DNA from: Conus ventricosus
Taxonomy: Eukaryota > Mollusca > Gastropoda > Neogastropoda > Conidae
DNA: 64,000 bases
NCBI GenBank assembly: GCA_018398815.1
Contig: CM031604.1
Coordinates: forward strand, 49,258,710 to 49,322,709
Direction: 5' to 3'
Of the stretch, positions 9,026 to 22,170 are shown piece after piece (positions within the stretch are counted from its first letter, which is position 1; the number at the start of each line of letters is the position of its first letter). The notes below the pieces were generated by a model. That model was not told where the DNA came from. It was given only the letters and a program-made list of their open reading frames with translations, and did no database searches. Position numbers and translations under genes: made by a program.

Positions 9026-12000
9026 ATGACGACCACAAGTAAATTCGAGGATGGAAAACTATATACGATGGAAGAAATATTTGGTAGTGACAAACAATTA
9101 AGCAATACGTTTAGTGAAGTAGACATGGACATCATTAACCCTACAAACGTTCATGAAAGCGTGACACATGCTATCTCTAAAATCCGAGAGTTTCTTCAGA
9201 TGGAGCCACCAGTAAAAGTGCTGTTGGCCGTTCTGATTGATTATATAACGCCTGATGATAGTAACATGCAAGTCTGGGTTTCAACTAAACAGAAAGAAGT
9301 TATTAGCTATCGCGACCTTAATTCTGACTGGGCTGACTACATGCTTACACAATTTAACCATGCAAGTGAGGAGGCAAAATTGCACGGTTCTGGATGGTCT
9401 GAAGGAACAGTCCTTGAAATCAAATTAAGACAAAGTTCTATCCTATAGTTGGCAATTCTTACTTTCCTCTTCCAAAAGAGTTTAGAGTTAAAAGAACAGT
9501 CTTTAAACATACATTAATTCTGACAACCATGTGTTTTTATGTGGTGTGTTTTACGACATTTACACCCTGTCAAAAATCATGCAAAAGAGTTTCCACTTAT
9601 GAACATATAAGCAAGAGCTGCACTTTGAACAACATAAAACCTTACAGTGAGTTATAGAAAGTATATCTCCAGTTTGAAGAGCAAAACAACAACCAGTCAC
9701 CGTAAATGTATACAAATGGTCTGTAGTAGGGCAATCTACGGGACCTCTAAGGATTTCTCCCAAAGATCTACTTTAGGCGAAACGCTTAACAACATGTAGA
9801 CTTGATCTCCTGTTTGCAGATAGTACAAAGAGTCCTAATGGATTAATTAGAACAATAAGCAACTTATGGCTACACACCCCCCCGCCATTTAACAAGGGCT
9901 ATGTAGAAGATGTTTGTGCGAATCCCTACTATAGAAGCAGCGCCAGTCATAAGAACACATTGATAAAAGTTTTGGTAGACTGTGAACCCCGGACCTCCTC
10001 ACCCTAAACCAGGGTCTAAAGTTAGTTTTAGAATATAACACAACAATGCAGCTGCGCCCATAGTAGTTTATGCTGATTTGAATCATATTAGCACCGTACT
10101 ACCCCAAGCGGTGCTACACAGGACTCGCATACCCCTAACTTCCCGTCAACCCAGCGCCTCTCCTAATCGTCTGCTCCCCCCCCCCTCTCTCCCCAGCTAG
10201 CTCACAACCACTCCCCAACACACACCAAGAGACTAATAAGAGAGTCTGACCGTTCACGCCTACCGCGCCGTCTCTGCCCGCGCGCTTCGTCCCCTACCGC
10301 CGCTCAGCCCCCCACACGCCCCCCCCGTCAACACAAAAACCACCCTGACGACTTTACACGAGGTCCCATTGCAGCCTTAGCAGATTTTTAGAGCCAGATG
10401 GAAAAAAAAAACAACTTCGTAATCAGGTTATCTACTGAACTAAATCTTTCAGGACATTGGTTTATGGACTCCTGAAGACAGAACGAATGACTCATTACAC
10501 ACTGTTGGGATGTGCATAAAGATTTATTAGGCCCACAGTAAGAGACCACGTGATCACATTACTGGACAAGTTCAGAGGGGCACCCCGCGCACAACAATTG
10601 TAATCTTCAACTCCCCCCCCCCCCAAAAGGTTGACCCCAAAAAATGGAAACTCTGCCTATCTTCTTTCATAACCTACGCGGGCTACGATCTCATTTCATC
10701 ATGAAAGCAGTGACTTCTGAATATAAGAGGGTTACCTGCATTGCACAGTCTTCAGAAAAGTCATGACTTTTACTCTGACTCTTTTATCCTTTTATGACTC
10801 AGCCCAACATCTAAATGGGGAGTTTGGATAAGTTAGCAGGATCTTACAAGATTTCCAATAACTAAACAATATTTTGACCCTTTCTTTGGTGCGTAAAGGA
10901 GTTTTATCCTTATGAATACATGAACTCGTGGGACAGGTTGACGAAGACTCACTTCCCCTAAAGGCGCTTTCTTTTCTAATCTTAGAGGCAAAGACATAAC
11001 TGACTATGAATACGCTCAGAAAGCCTGGACAGAATTACACTGCCAAACAATGGGCGATTATCACGATCAATATTTATTGGCTGACGGTGTTTATTAGCAG
11101 ACGTCTTTCAGAACTACAGATCTACATGCATGAAACTTACGCTTAGACTCTTACATTACATCTCTGCCCCAGGCCTTTCTTGGGATGCTTTCTTAAAGTC
11201 TACAACATTCAGATTGACTTAAATCTCATCTACCCACACTCCAGATGATTGAAGATGGGCTGGGGGGGAGGTATTAGCAGGCCTCACATCCTTACTGCAA
11301 AGCCAACAACAAGTATTTAGATGATTATGACCAACTAAACCGTCTAACTATCTAATGTACTTAGACGCTAACAATCTGTATGTGGGCCATGAGTCACCGC
11401 TCCCACTGAGAAATTTTTAAAAATGATAAAAGGGCCTCACGATGTTAACACTGTGTTAGGCTGTTGTCACAGTTTACGTCTGATAACCCAGCAGGGCTAA
11501 TCTTAGAAGTAGAACTTAGAATTTTCTAAAGAATTACACGATCTCCACAACGATTACCCACTAGCCGCAGAAAGATTAAGATGAGTCCATCGAACCGCCT
11601 AAACTTGTTCCCAATCTTAGGCACAAAACTAAATATGTGTGGTCATTACAGACTCCTACAGTTTACCTAAGGACAGGATTAAAGCTGACAGCTGTTCACA
11701 GAAAAATTTATCTGTGATCAAGACCCTTTTATGAGGCATACATCAAGAAGAACACGATCTTAGAACCCAAGCCACTGATGCTTCAGAAAAAGACTTTTTA
11801 AACTGATGAACAACAGCTGTTTGGCAAAACCATGGAAAATCCACACAACGTAAAGATGTTAAATTAGTTACAAAAGAAAACCAAGCAATTAAGTTTGCTT
11901 CTAAACCCAACTATTTAACGACAGCTTGGTTGGCATTATGATGAAGAAAAAAGATGTTAAGTTGGACAAGCCGGTGTTTATTGGCTTACTGAAATTAGAG

Positions 12001-12567
12001 TTGTCTAATTGTTAATGTAGAAATTTCTTACGACTACTTTAAACCACGTACCAGAAGCAAGATTTCCTTTACACAGACACTGACCTTTTATTCTAGCGTT
12101 CCCCAGAAGATTTTACAAAGACTTAGAACAGAAGTGGGTAAAGGAGCTGATGGGTGGTACGACACATGTGGGCTATCCTAAAGATAGTCCTTTACATTCA
12201 ACTGTGAACAAGAAAGTGATTGGAAAGATGAGGATGAAAATTAAAAGGGACATTATCAAAGAATATGTTGGTTTGTGGTCAAAGATTTTACAGCGTTGCT
12301 AGCCAGACTCTGTAAAGAAAAAAGCTAAGGCATAAGTAAAGAAGTTGTCAACCCAAAATTAACTCACGACAACTACAAGCAAGCTCCTCTTTGAAAACAA
12401 AGTATTTTATCACACAAAAGTTAACTGCGCTCTACTCTTCATCAAGTAAAACACCACTGCTGTTTAAAAAGAAATCACTAGTCTCTAACAATAACAAGAG
12501 AACTTACGTCAATCCTGAGTTTCATATGCTGTAGGCATTGGAGAACTTTAAAAGATTTACTTGACGA
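9026..12567 (+). pseudogene. polB: Protein-primed family B DNA polymerase, frameshifted (copy A)
   Basis: This is a Polinton-type DNA polymerase (pPolB), which would replicate the linear element from a protein primer. Only the first 140 codons are open; the rest is cut by many small indels. Motifs recognisable here are the N-terminal SGWSEGTVLEIKL and NSYFPLPKE blocks and palm fragments downstream. The preferred start is the second ATG (9026), which has the TTTAAAAATG context seen at other genes; an in-frame ATG lies at 9014. About 250 bases of the exonuclease region are replaced by unrelated C-rich sequence (10105-10358). Copy B (25683-29063) shows the motifs better. Confidence 0.8.
10105..10358. 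other. Anomalous C-rich segment replacing polymerase sequence
   Basis: In copy A the polymerase sequence is collinear with copy B up to about 10105 and again from about 10358 (ACGAGGTCCCATTGCAG). Between them A has about 250 bases of C-rich low-complexity sequence where B has about 110 coding bases (26757-26868). No coding or repeat structure explains it. A corrupted consensus is the simplest reading. Confidence 0.6.
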
Positions 12568-12574
12568 CTTGGCT

Positions 12575-12790
12575 TGTACTTAACTTAAAAAATCTAACAA
12601 GAACTTATTTAAGAACCTAACTAGTACTTTTTAAGAACCTAACTAGTACTTAAAAAAAGAACTTTTTTTTTTACTTAAAATTGTAATTTACTTGCACTTA
12701 ACTTAAAAAGTACTTTCTATAACTAACTTAACTTGTACTTATTTAGTTCTTAACTTGTACTTTATCTAGTTCTTTAAAAACTATTCCTTT
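12575..12790. repeat. AT-rich iterated ACTAGTACTT/ACTTGTACTT array (copy A)
   Basis: About 215 bp made of degenerate repeats of AACTTGTACTTA, AAGAACCTAACTAGTACTT and their near-complements, directly after the polymerase. The ACTAGT and AAGTACTT cores are palindromic. The array is conserved at 29075-29285. Possible roles are a terminator, a replication signal or a structured 3' UTR; none is shown. Confidence 0.75.
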
Positions 12791-12823
12791 GAAAAGGGGT
12801 CTACAACAGGAGGTTGCACTTTT

Positions 12824-13223
12824 TTGCAGAAGTTGGTTCTTCTTCTTTTACTGTGGGGGCTTGCAGCTTTGTTGTTAGGTATGGTGTTAAGTATTTGTAT
12901 GCTAAAACCCACCACCAACAACAGCAGCAGCACCCATTACATAATGATCATCTTATTGTTTGATTGTGATTGTGTTTTTGTTAATTGTGTTGTTGTTGGC
13001 GGTGGGGATGTTGTATTACTATCTAAAAAATTTTTGTTTTGCTGATTGGTTTGATTTTCTCAGTCTGTTCCATTCAGCTGTTTACGCCCCGCCTCAACAC
13101 GTCCGGATTTTAGGCTTAGTAACACTACTCACTTGTGGCCATTCTGCTCCTGCGGAGGGTCCTGCGGAGGGTTCTGCGGAGGGTCCTGTGGCTGATCGCT
13201 CATTTTTTTTATTGCGAAATTAA
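12824..13223 (+). pseudogene. Small hydrophobic membrane protein (copy A, broken)
   Basis: The reading frame opens with a strongly hydrophobic segment (LVLLLLLWGLAALLLGMVL), then a polar Gln/Asn/His-rich spacer, then a second hydrophobic segment in a shifted frame (near 12960-13035). This predicts a two-helix membrane protein, but no ATG precedes the first helix, so the start is uncertain. It matches the longer frame at 29312-29764. The family is not recognised. Confidence 0.45.
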
Positions 13224-13452
13224 ATTTTAAAATGATCAAAATTAATATGATTAAAGTAATTAATCCATGATGAATGGGCATAACATCGCCCAATCTGTAA
13301 TACATGTCACATGCAAGAGTTTCTAGGGACTTGTTAAAACCCGGGTCTTGTGATAAATCATATTTTAAATCTTCTTCTGAATCAACCGGCGCCATCTTAC
13401 TTACTAACTTAGCATATAAACTAATCATTGTCTGACCCACCGATCTAACCAT
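13129..13452 (-). CDS. Single-pass membrane protein with proline-rich tail (copy A)
   Basis: A 107-codon minus-strand frame, with ATG preceded by TAAAAA like other genes of the element. Residues about 1-58 are polar and helical. Residues about 60-80 (GLITLIILILIILKF) form one membrane helix. The tail is a degenerate QDPPQ repeat ending PPQEQNGHK. Its 3' end overlaps the plus-strand membrane-protein region. In copy B the frame just upstream appears continuous with it, so the true start may lie further upstream near the gap. The function is unknown; a small virion-membrane or egress protein would be a guess. Confidence 0.6.
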   Translation of the reverse strand: MVRSVGQTMISLYAKLVSKMAPVDSEEDLKYDLSQDPGFNKSLETLACDMYYRLGDVMPIHHGLITLIILILIILKFNFAIKKMSDQPQDPPQNPPQDPPQEQNGHK

Positions 13453-13669
13453 TTTTTACCCTAACTGCGCTTCGTACATAGCGTAGTACTTCTCAACGTT
13501 GAAGTAGACAGTGCTGAATCTGTTCAATACTTAGTTCAACACCTAAATACTGTTTAGTTTTCCACACGCAGCCAGAGAGTATAATCTTTCTTTTTGGCAG
13601 TGGTTACGGAAGTAGTCTGCTTGCTCCTCACAAACTAAAAAAAAAAAAAATTTTTTTTCTTTACAATTT

Positions 13670-14669
13670 NNNNNNNNNNNNNNNNNNNNNNNNNNNNNNN
13701 NNNNNNNNNNNNNNNNNNNNNNNNNNNNNNNNNNNNNNNNNNNNNNNNNNNNNNNNNNNNNNNNNNNNNNNNNNNNNNNNNNNNNNNNNNNNNNNNNNNN
13801 NNNNNNNNNNNNNNNNNNNNNNNNNNNNNNNNNNNNNNNNNNNNNNNNNNNNNNNNNNNNNNNNNNNNNNNNNNNNNNNNNNNNNNNNNNNNNNNNNNNN
13901 NNNNNNNNNNNNNNNNNNNNNNNNNNNNNNNNNNNNNNNNNNNNNNNNNNNNNNNNNNNNNNNNNNNNNNNNNNNNNNNNNNNNNNNNNNNNNNNNNNNN
14001 NNNNNNNNNNNNNNNNNNNNNNNNNNNNNNNNNNNNNNNNNNNNNNNNNNNNNNNNNNNNNNNNNNNNNNNNNNNNNNNNNNNNNNNNNNNNNNNNNNNN
14101 NNNNNNNNNNNNNNNNNNNNNNNNNNNNNNNNNNNNNNNNNNNNNNNNNNNNNNNNNNNNNNNNNNNNNNNNNNNNNNNNNNNNNNNNNNNNNNNNNNNN
14201 NNNNNNNNNNNNNNNNNNNNNNNNNNNNNNNNNNNNNNNNNNNNNNNNNNNNNNNNNNNNNNNNNNNNNNNNNNNNNNNNNNNNNNNNNNNNNNNNNNNN
14301 NNNNNNNNNNNNNNNNNNNNNNNNNNNNNNNNNNNNNNNNNNNNNNNNNNNNNNNNNNNNNNNNNNNNNNNNNNNNNNNNNNNNNNNNNNNNNNNNNNNN
14401 NNNNNNNNNNNNNNNNNNNNNNNNNNNNNNNNNNNNNNNNNNNNNNNNNNNNNNNNNNNNNNNNNNNNNNNNNNNNNNNNNNNNNNNNNNNNNNNNNNNN
14501 NNNNNNNNNNNNNNNNNNNNNNNNNNNNNNNNNNNNNNNNNNNNNNNNNNNNNNNNNNNNNNNNNNNNNNNNNNNNNNNNNNNNNNNNNNNNNNNNNNNN
14601 NNNNNNNNNNNNNNNNNNNNNNNNNNNNNNNNNNNNNNNNNNNNNNNNNNNNNNNNNNNNNNNNNNNNN
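13670..14669. other. Assembly gap, 1000 N
   Basis: Exactly 1000 N separate contig 1 from contig 2. The last 35 bases before it are homopolymer-like (A run then T run) and no longer match copy B, as expected of a low-quality contig end. Confidence 1.
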
Positions 14670-14706
14670 GGGGGCCCAAAGGCTATAGAATAAAACATCT
14701 GAATCT

Positions 14707-15075
<369 letters not shown>

Positions 15076-15212
15076 CACTCACACTCGCATATGCACGAAC
15101 TTTCGCCCGTATAAAACGTTTCGATCTTTCATCAAACGCTTAAACTGTTGGCTCAATCATCCGTACACAAATAGAACTAATGTGCAGAAACAGACAAGTA
15201 TTTGTTCATCCC
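15076..15212. other. Short unique spacer between microsatellites
   Basis: About 137 bp of non-repetitive sequence between two CA-rich clusters. No feature is seen. Confidence 0.6.
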
Positions 15213-15231
15213 CCCCCCCCCCCCCCCTCGT

Positions 15232-15311
<80 letters not shown>

Positions 15312-15313
15312 CA

Positions 15314-15362
<49 letters not shown>
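15213..15362. repeat. C run and CA/CGCA microsatellite
   Basis: A run of about 17 C is followed by (CA)n, a GCAC block and (CA)n again. Confidence 0.95.
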
Positions 15363-15366
<4 letters not shown>

Positions 15367-16343
15367 TTACTTGAACTTGAATTTAATCCTTTCACCCCTT
15401 TATGGGTGAGGATAGCAAATAAACAAATGAGTGTCATAACAGAAACATTTCTTTTAGTGTGTTAAATGCACTAATACATGTACACCCACAAATTTTGGTT
15501 CCTTACGAACAGAAAAAAAAGGAAACAAAAAAAATTATATCTACTTCTTTTCAGAAATGTTCTAAGTTTAGTAGGACTTTTACCATTCGGACATCATTTT
15601 GCAGAAGAAATTAACAAATGTCCAGTCGCAATAAAAAGCCAGTAAATATGTTTCCATGCTGTCCTGTGTGCCGGCCACTTTCTCATAAAATGATATTTAT
15701 TGATCACCATAACGTTCATCTCTACACTCGTTGCATAGCCATTACTGTCCTTCATACCACATTTTCTTCCGTCTCTCTTCAAAGTTTATGATTACTACCT
15801 CCATATTTATACCTTTGATAGTATATATCTGGAAAAGTACTTATCAGAAGTTTTTGTGAAAGAAATGTTTATACCGGCGGTTTCTTATTACTACCATCTC
15901 TAATTTATAACTTTGGTGATAGAGTACTTACCAAAAGTTCTCTTTGAAAGAATGTTTATACTGGCTGTGATGACAACGTTAAATGATAGTTTGCAAAGTT
16001 TTCAGCTACAACCGTTTGTGACTGTCTTCTTTTGAACTGTTGGGTCAAGATACAGTCGCAACCGCTTTCAGCTAGTATATGCTTAACAAATGTGATCCAA
16101 GAGAAATGCCAGATGTTCGTGACATGTTAATTATACACACACACAAAAGCTGTATATTTGAGCCGAAAATTTGTCTTTAGATGTAGGTAATTCAATGTTA
16201 GACTAACATTCGAATCATTTTGTAGTTAATCAAAATAGAGATCTGATACAAACCAGTTTCTTCATAAATCAGATGAGTCATAGTATTTTTCTTTAATCTA
16301 AATGAATATTTCAAAAACCTCAGCAGTAAATGTTTTCCATAAG
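15363..16343. other. Unique non-coding stretch with a 95-bp imperfect duplication
   Basis: No gene is supported. Two imperfect tandem copies of about 90-95 bp start at about 15790 and 15888 (each begins ATTACTACC and ends near GAAATGTTTATACYGGC). This segment has no counterpart in contig 1, so the sequence left of the minisatellite is known only from contig 2. Confidence 0.6.
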
Positions 16344-19300
16344 CCCCACATCTCACAGCCCCACATCTCATAGCCCCACGTCACACAGCCCACATCTCAC
16401 AACCCCACATCTCACAGCCCAAAAACTCAGCCCACATCTCACAGGCCCCCATCTCACAGCCCACATCTCACACTCCCACATCTCACAGCCCACATCTCAT
16501 AGCCCCACATCTCATAGCCCCACATCTCACACCCCCACATCTCAAACCCCCACATCTCACACCCCCACATCTCACATCCCCACATCTCCTAGCCTCACAT
16601 CTCATAGCCACACATCTCGCACCCCCACATCTCACACCTCCACATCTCACACCCCACATCTCAGCCCACATCTCACACCCACATCTCACAGACAACATCT
16701 GATAGCCCACATCTCACACCCCACCATCTCATAGCCCACATCTCACAGCCCACATCTGATAGCCCCACATCTCACACCTCCACATCTCATAGCCCCACAT
16801 CTCATATCCCACATCTCACAGCCCACATCTGATAGCCCCACATCTCACACCCCCACATCTCATAGCCCCACATCTCACACCCCACATCTCACACCCCCAC
16901 ATCTCATAGCCCACATCTCACAGCCCACATCTCATAGCCCCACATCTCCCCACCCCCACTGCTCACAGTCACGCACTCTCACACCCCACATCTCACAGCC
17001 CACATCTCACAGCCCACATCTCACAATCCCACATCTCACAATCCCACAATTCTCACAATCCCACATCTCAATTCCCACATCTCACAGTCCCACATCTCAC
17101 ACCCTCACATCTCACAGCCCCACATCTCAACCCCCACATCTCACATCCCCACATCTCCTAGCCTCACATCTCATAGCCACACATCTCGCACCCCCACATC
17201 TCACACCTCCACATCTCACACCCCACATCTCAGCCCACATCTCACACCCACATCTCACAGACAACATCTGATAGCCCACATCTCAACACCCCAACATCTC
17301 ATAGCCCACATCTCACAGCCCACATCTGATAGTCCCACATCTCACACCTCCACATCTCATAGCCCACATCTCATAAACCCACATCTCACACCCACATCTG
17401 ATAGCCCCACATCTCACACCCCCACATCTCATAAACCCCACATCTCACACCCCCACATCTCACACCCCCACATCTCATAGCCCACATCTCACAGCCCACA
17501 TCTCATAGCCCCACATCTCACACCCCCACTGCTCACAGTCACGCATCTCACACCCCCACATCTCACAGCCCACATCTCAAAGCCCACATCTCACAATCCC
17601 ACATCTCACAATCCCACATCTCAAATTCCCACATCTCACAGTCCCACATCTCACAAACCCCCACATCTCACAGCCCCACATCTCACAGCCCCGCATCTCA
17701 CAGCCCCGCATATGCCAGCCCCACATCTCACAGCCCCACATCTCACATCCCCGCATCTCACAGCCCCACATCTCACAGCCCCACATCTCACAGCCTTACA
17801 TCTCACAGCCCACATCTCACAGCCCACATCTCACACACCCACATCTCACAGCCCCACATCTCACAGCCCCACATCTCACAGCTCCACATCTCACAGCCCC
17901 ACATCTCACAGCTCCACATCTCACACCCCCACATCTCACAGCCCCACATCTCACAGCTCCACATCTCACAGCCCCACATCTCACAGTCCCGCATCTCACA
18001 GCCCCGCATCTCACAACCCCACATCTCACCCCCGCATCTCACACCCCCGCATCTCACAGTCCCACATCTCACACCCCCACATCTCACTGCCCCGCATCTC
18101 ACAGCCCCGCATCTCACAATACAACATCTCAATATCCACATCTCACAGCCCCGCATCTCACAACCCCACATCTCACAGCCCCACATCTCACAGCCCCACA
18201 TCTCACAGCCCCACATCTCACAGCCCCCACATCTCACACCCCACATCTCACAGCCCCACATCTCACAGCCCCCCCATCTCACAATCCCACATCTCACAGT
18301 CCCACTCTCACACCCCCACATCTCACACCCCCACATCTCACATTCCCACATCTACAGCCCCACATCTCACACCCCCACATCTCACAATCCCACATCTCAC
18401 AGTCCCACATCTTACACCCCGCACCTCACACACCCCGCATCTCAACCCCACATCTCACAATCCCACATCTCACAATCTCACATCTCACAGTCCCACATCT
18501 CACACCCCCACATCTCACAGCCCCACATCTCACAGCCCCACATCTCACAATCCCACATCTCACAATCCCACATCTCAAAACCCCCGCATCTCACAGCCCG
18601 CATCTCACAGCCCCACATCTCACAACCCCACATCTCACAATCCCACATCTCACAATCCCACATCTCACACCCCCACATCTCACACCCCCACATCTCATAG
18701 TCCCATATTTCACACCCCCACTGCTCACACCCCCACTGCTCACAGTCCCGCATCTCACAGTCCCGCATCTCACAGCCCACATCTCACAGCCCACATCTCA
18801 CAGTCCCGCATCTCACAGCCCACATCTCACAGCCCACATCTCACAGCCTCACATCTCACAGCCCCGCATCTCACAACCCCACATCTCACAATCCCACATC
18901 TCACACCCCCACATCTCACACTCCCACATCTCACACGCCCACATCTCACATCCCCACATCTCACAGCCCACATCTCTGCCCACATCTCAGCCCACATCTC
19001 ACAGCCCACATCTCACATGCCCACATCTCACACGCCCCACATCTCACAGCCCCGCATCTCACAACCCCACATCTCACAATCCCACATCTCACACCCGACA
19101 TCTCACACGCCCACATCTCACACCCCACATCTCACACGCCCATCTCACACCCCCACATCTCACAGCCCACATCTCACAGCCCACATCTCACAGCCCACAT
19201 CTCACAGCCCCGCATCTCACAACCCCACATCTCACAATCCCACATCTCACACCCCCACATCTCACACCCCACATCTCACACGCCCACATCTCACAGCCCC

Positions 19301-20163
19301 ACATCTCACACACCCACATCTCACACACCCACATCTCACACACCCACATCTCACACACCCACATCTCACAGCCCCACATCTCACAGCCCCATATTTCACA
19401 CCCCCACACTCACAGCCCCACATCTCACAACCCCACATCTCACACCCCCACATCTCGCACCTCCACATCTCATACCCCACATCTCACAGCCCCACGTCTC
19501 ATACTCCCACATCTTACACCCCCACATCTCTTAGCCCCACATCTCACAGCCCCACATCTCACACCCCCACATCTCATAGCCCACATCTCAAGCCCCACAT
19601 CTCACAGCCCCACATCTTCACACCCCCACATCTCATAGCCCACATCTCATAGCCTCACATCTCACAGCCCCACAAACTCACACCCCACATCTCACACACC
19701 CCACATCTCACACCCCCACATCTCACACCCTTACATCTCGCAGCCTCACATCTCACACCCCTACATCTCACACCCCCACATCTCACAGCTCCACATCTCA
19801 CACCCCCACATCTCACACCCCCAACATCTCACAGCTCCACATCTCACACCCCCACATCTCACACCCCCACATCTCACAGCTCCACATCTCACAGCTCCAC
19901 ATCTCACACCCCTACATCTCACACCCCCACATCTCACAGCTCCACATCTCACACCCCACATCTCACACCCCCACATCTCACAGCCCCACATCTCACAACC
20001 CCACATCTCACACCTCCACCTCTCGCACCTCCACATCTCATACTTCCACATCTCACAGCCCCACATCTCATAGTCCACATCTTACACTCCCACATCTCGC
20101 AGCCCCACATCTTACACCCCCACATCTTGCAGTCCCACATCTCATAGTCCCACATCTCACAGC
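16344..20163. repeat. 15-bp minisatellite array (copy B)
   Basis: The same array as 1-3502, here with its left edge (CATAAGCCCCACATC) visible. The higher-order block containing CATCTCCTAGCCTCAC recurs near 16574 and 17143, about 569 bp apart, against about 466 bp in copy A. The array length therefore differs between copies. Confidence 0.95.
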
Positions 20164-20845
20164 CATAAAGTAAAAACTCAGATGACTTGTTTAAAAAAAG
20201 ATCCAAAACTATATACACTTATATATAATTGTTGAATCCAGGCCGTTTGTAACAAAGCAAAAATCGCCTTTTGTGCTTGATCATAGACACACACACACAA
20301 GTTTTGTTGGTTTTTTTTTTTATTCATTCTTATTAACAGTTACTCCAAGATATATGAATGAACTGAAAATGCCATTCTTGCCATATTCATAATCGATTAA
20401 ACTATTGAAATTAAACCAAACCGAGAAGACAAAGCAAGAACAAGAACAGTTCAAAGAGTTAGGCGCATTTAAACTCTCCACAATACAGGAAAAACTAAGA
20501 CAACTTTTTCTAAAGCATCTTTGTTATGGTGCTGTTTGTCTGTCTTTACTATATTGTTTAGGTGTCTTAAAAAAATTAAAATTAAAAATTAAAAATAAAA
20601 ACTTTGGGATCGAAACGAGCTAAGATTTGTTCCTGTTCTTGTCCTGTCTTTTCAGTGGATTTCACCAGTGTTTTAATAGCTCATTGTCAGCAGGAGTTTA
20701 CAGGAATCCATTTTAACATGTTGAACCTGAAAGTGAGTTCTTGTACCAGAGCAATCAATCTTTTTAAAGCGCAATAGTTAACGATTTGACAACAAGCGCA
20801 TGCACGTGCCGTTTCAGGCTTCTGTCTAAGCATTCGATAACCGAC
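20164..20845. other. AT-rich flank without a gene (copy B)
   Basis: Counterpart of 3503-4181, with only scattered one-base differences. No gene is seen. Confidence 0.7.
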
Positions 20846-21703
20846 CAGCCGCCGTGGTGAAGTGGTTAGCGTCGCGGACTCCCGGCTGGGAGGTCGTGGG
20901 TTCGAATCCCATCAGAGTCATGTGGGTTTTTTCTGCCCTGACCGGCTCCTACCCAGAGTTGAGTTTGCTGCGGACTCAGTTAGGAAGACTGGGACCACAC
21001 AGTCGAGTTTCATCCACTTAATGGATGCGTTTCTGAGAGTGTTGCTCAAATTTCCTGACCAACACTGCAGGTGCCTGTATCTCTCGGGCCTGGTTGACGC
21101 CAGGATATATTATGAAAGGAAGCGTAGAGTACAGCCCTGTCATGTAGTCTCAGACCGAAATGGAAATCCGTAGCATCATCTTAATCATCCTCATTCCCAT
21201 TGATCAGCATTTTAAAAGAAAGTCTCAAATTCTGTGGCCCTTCATGCCCTGTTCTCATGGTGACCTCAATTTCGATGTCCTCTCCACATCTGTGGCCTTG
21301 GTTTGCTTCCGTTGGGATCACCGGTATCGGCGAGTCCATGGGGGCTGTCGTTGGACGGACGTGGTGGCGCCCTCCGGAGGGAGAGCTCACTCACGCCGGC
21401 TCCGCGACTAAGCAATTATTGTCGTCAGTAGGGGCTTAGTAGGTGGTGTCCTGCGTATGTTAGATCAGAAACAGGCGCCACTGAACACCACCGAAGTGAC
21501 TCGGCAGCAGTGCAGTGTCTCCTCCGGTGGGTTGCCTCTTGACGACTTGACATTGACTGCTCCCTGTGGATTGCGGGTGCCAGGGCTGCGGCGGGGCCAG
21601 CCGGCTATGGCTGTGGACGGGGTGTCGGAATGAGCGGCGTGGGTGCACTGCCTCTGAGGTGGCGCAGAGGTTGGGACAGCAAAAAAAAAAAAAAAAAAAA
21701 AAA
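20846..21703 (+). mobile_element. Long tRNA-derived SINE (copy B)
   Basis: The same insertion as 4182-5040: same target duplication (ATTCGATAACCGAC from 20832; ATTCGATAACCCGAC from 21706), same A/B boxes and same 23-A tail. Identical insertion sites show that A and B are the same locus, not two independent insertions. Confidence 0.85.
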
Positions 21704-21972
21704 GTATTCGATAACCCGACTTCATATAAGGGGTTACAGTTTGGATATCCCTGAGGCATCGGTAATGTCTTTTGTTGATCTAGTGAGTTCCCATCTCTGC
21801 TTTCGATTTGAGTCTTCAAGATATTTGTTTTGTCTCAGACTCCAGATACAGTTAGTTAAGATATGAATAGCTTCAGAACAAATGAGAGGAACGTTATAAA
21901 CTGAAGACCCGGTGTGTTCCCTGCCGCATCTTTTGGCACAAATATAATCTACATCATTAACACGCAGACATG

Positions 21973-22170
21973 AGAGTTGCCCAAATACCCCAAACAACTC
22001 AATATCACAATCCCAAATACCCCAAACAACTCAATATCACAATCCCAAATACCCCAAACAACTCAATATCAGAATCCCAAATACCCCAAACAACTCAATA
22101 TCACAATCCCAAATACCCCAAACAACTCAATATCAGAATCCCAAATACCCCAAAGAACTCAATATCAAAT
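21973..22170. repeat. 32-bp minisatellite (copy B)
   Basis: The same six-unit array as 5319-5516, with a 1-base loss in the last unit. Confidence 0.9.

Larger units (their letters stand above)
6824..13669 (+). mobile_element. Polinton/Maverick left part (copy A), cut by the gap
   Basis: This is the left portion of the element that is complete in B plus C. It starts with the TIR tip AGAGAATGTAAATATCTATG and carries the TIR gene, two small ORFs, the DNA polymerase remnant, an AT-rich array and two small membrane-protein genes. It stops at the N gap. Order and spacing match 23482-30150, so it is probably an overlap or haplotig and not a second insertion. Confidence 0.85.
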
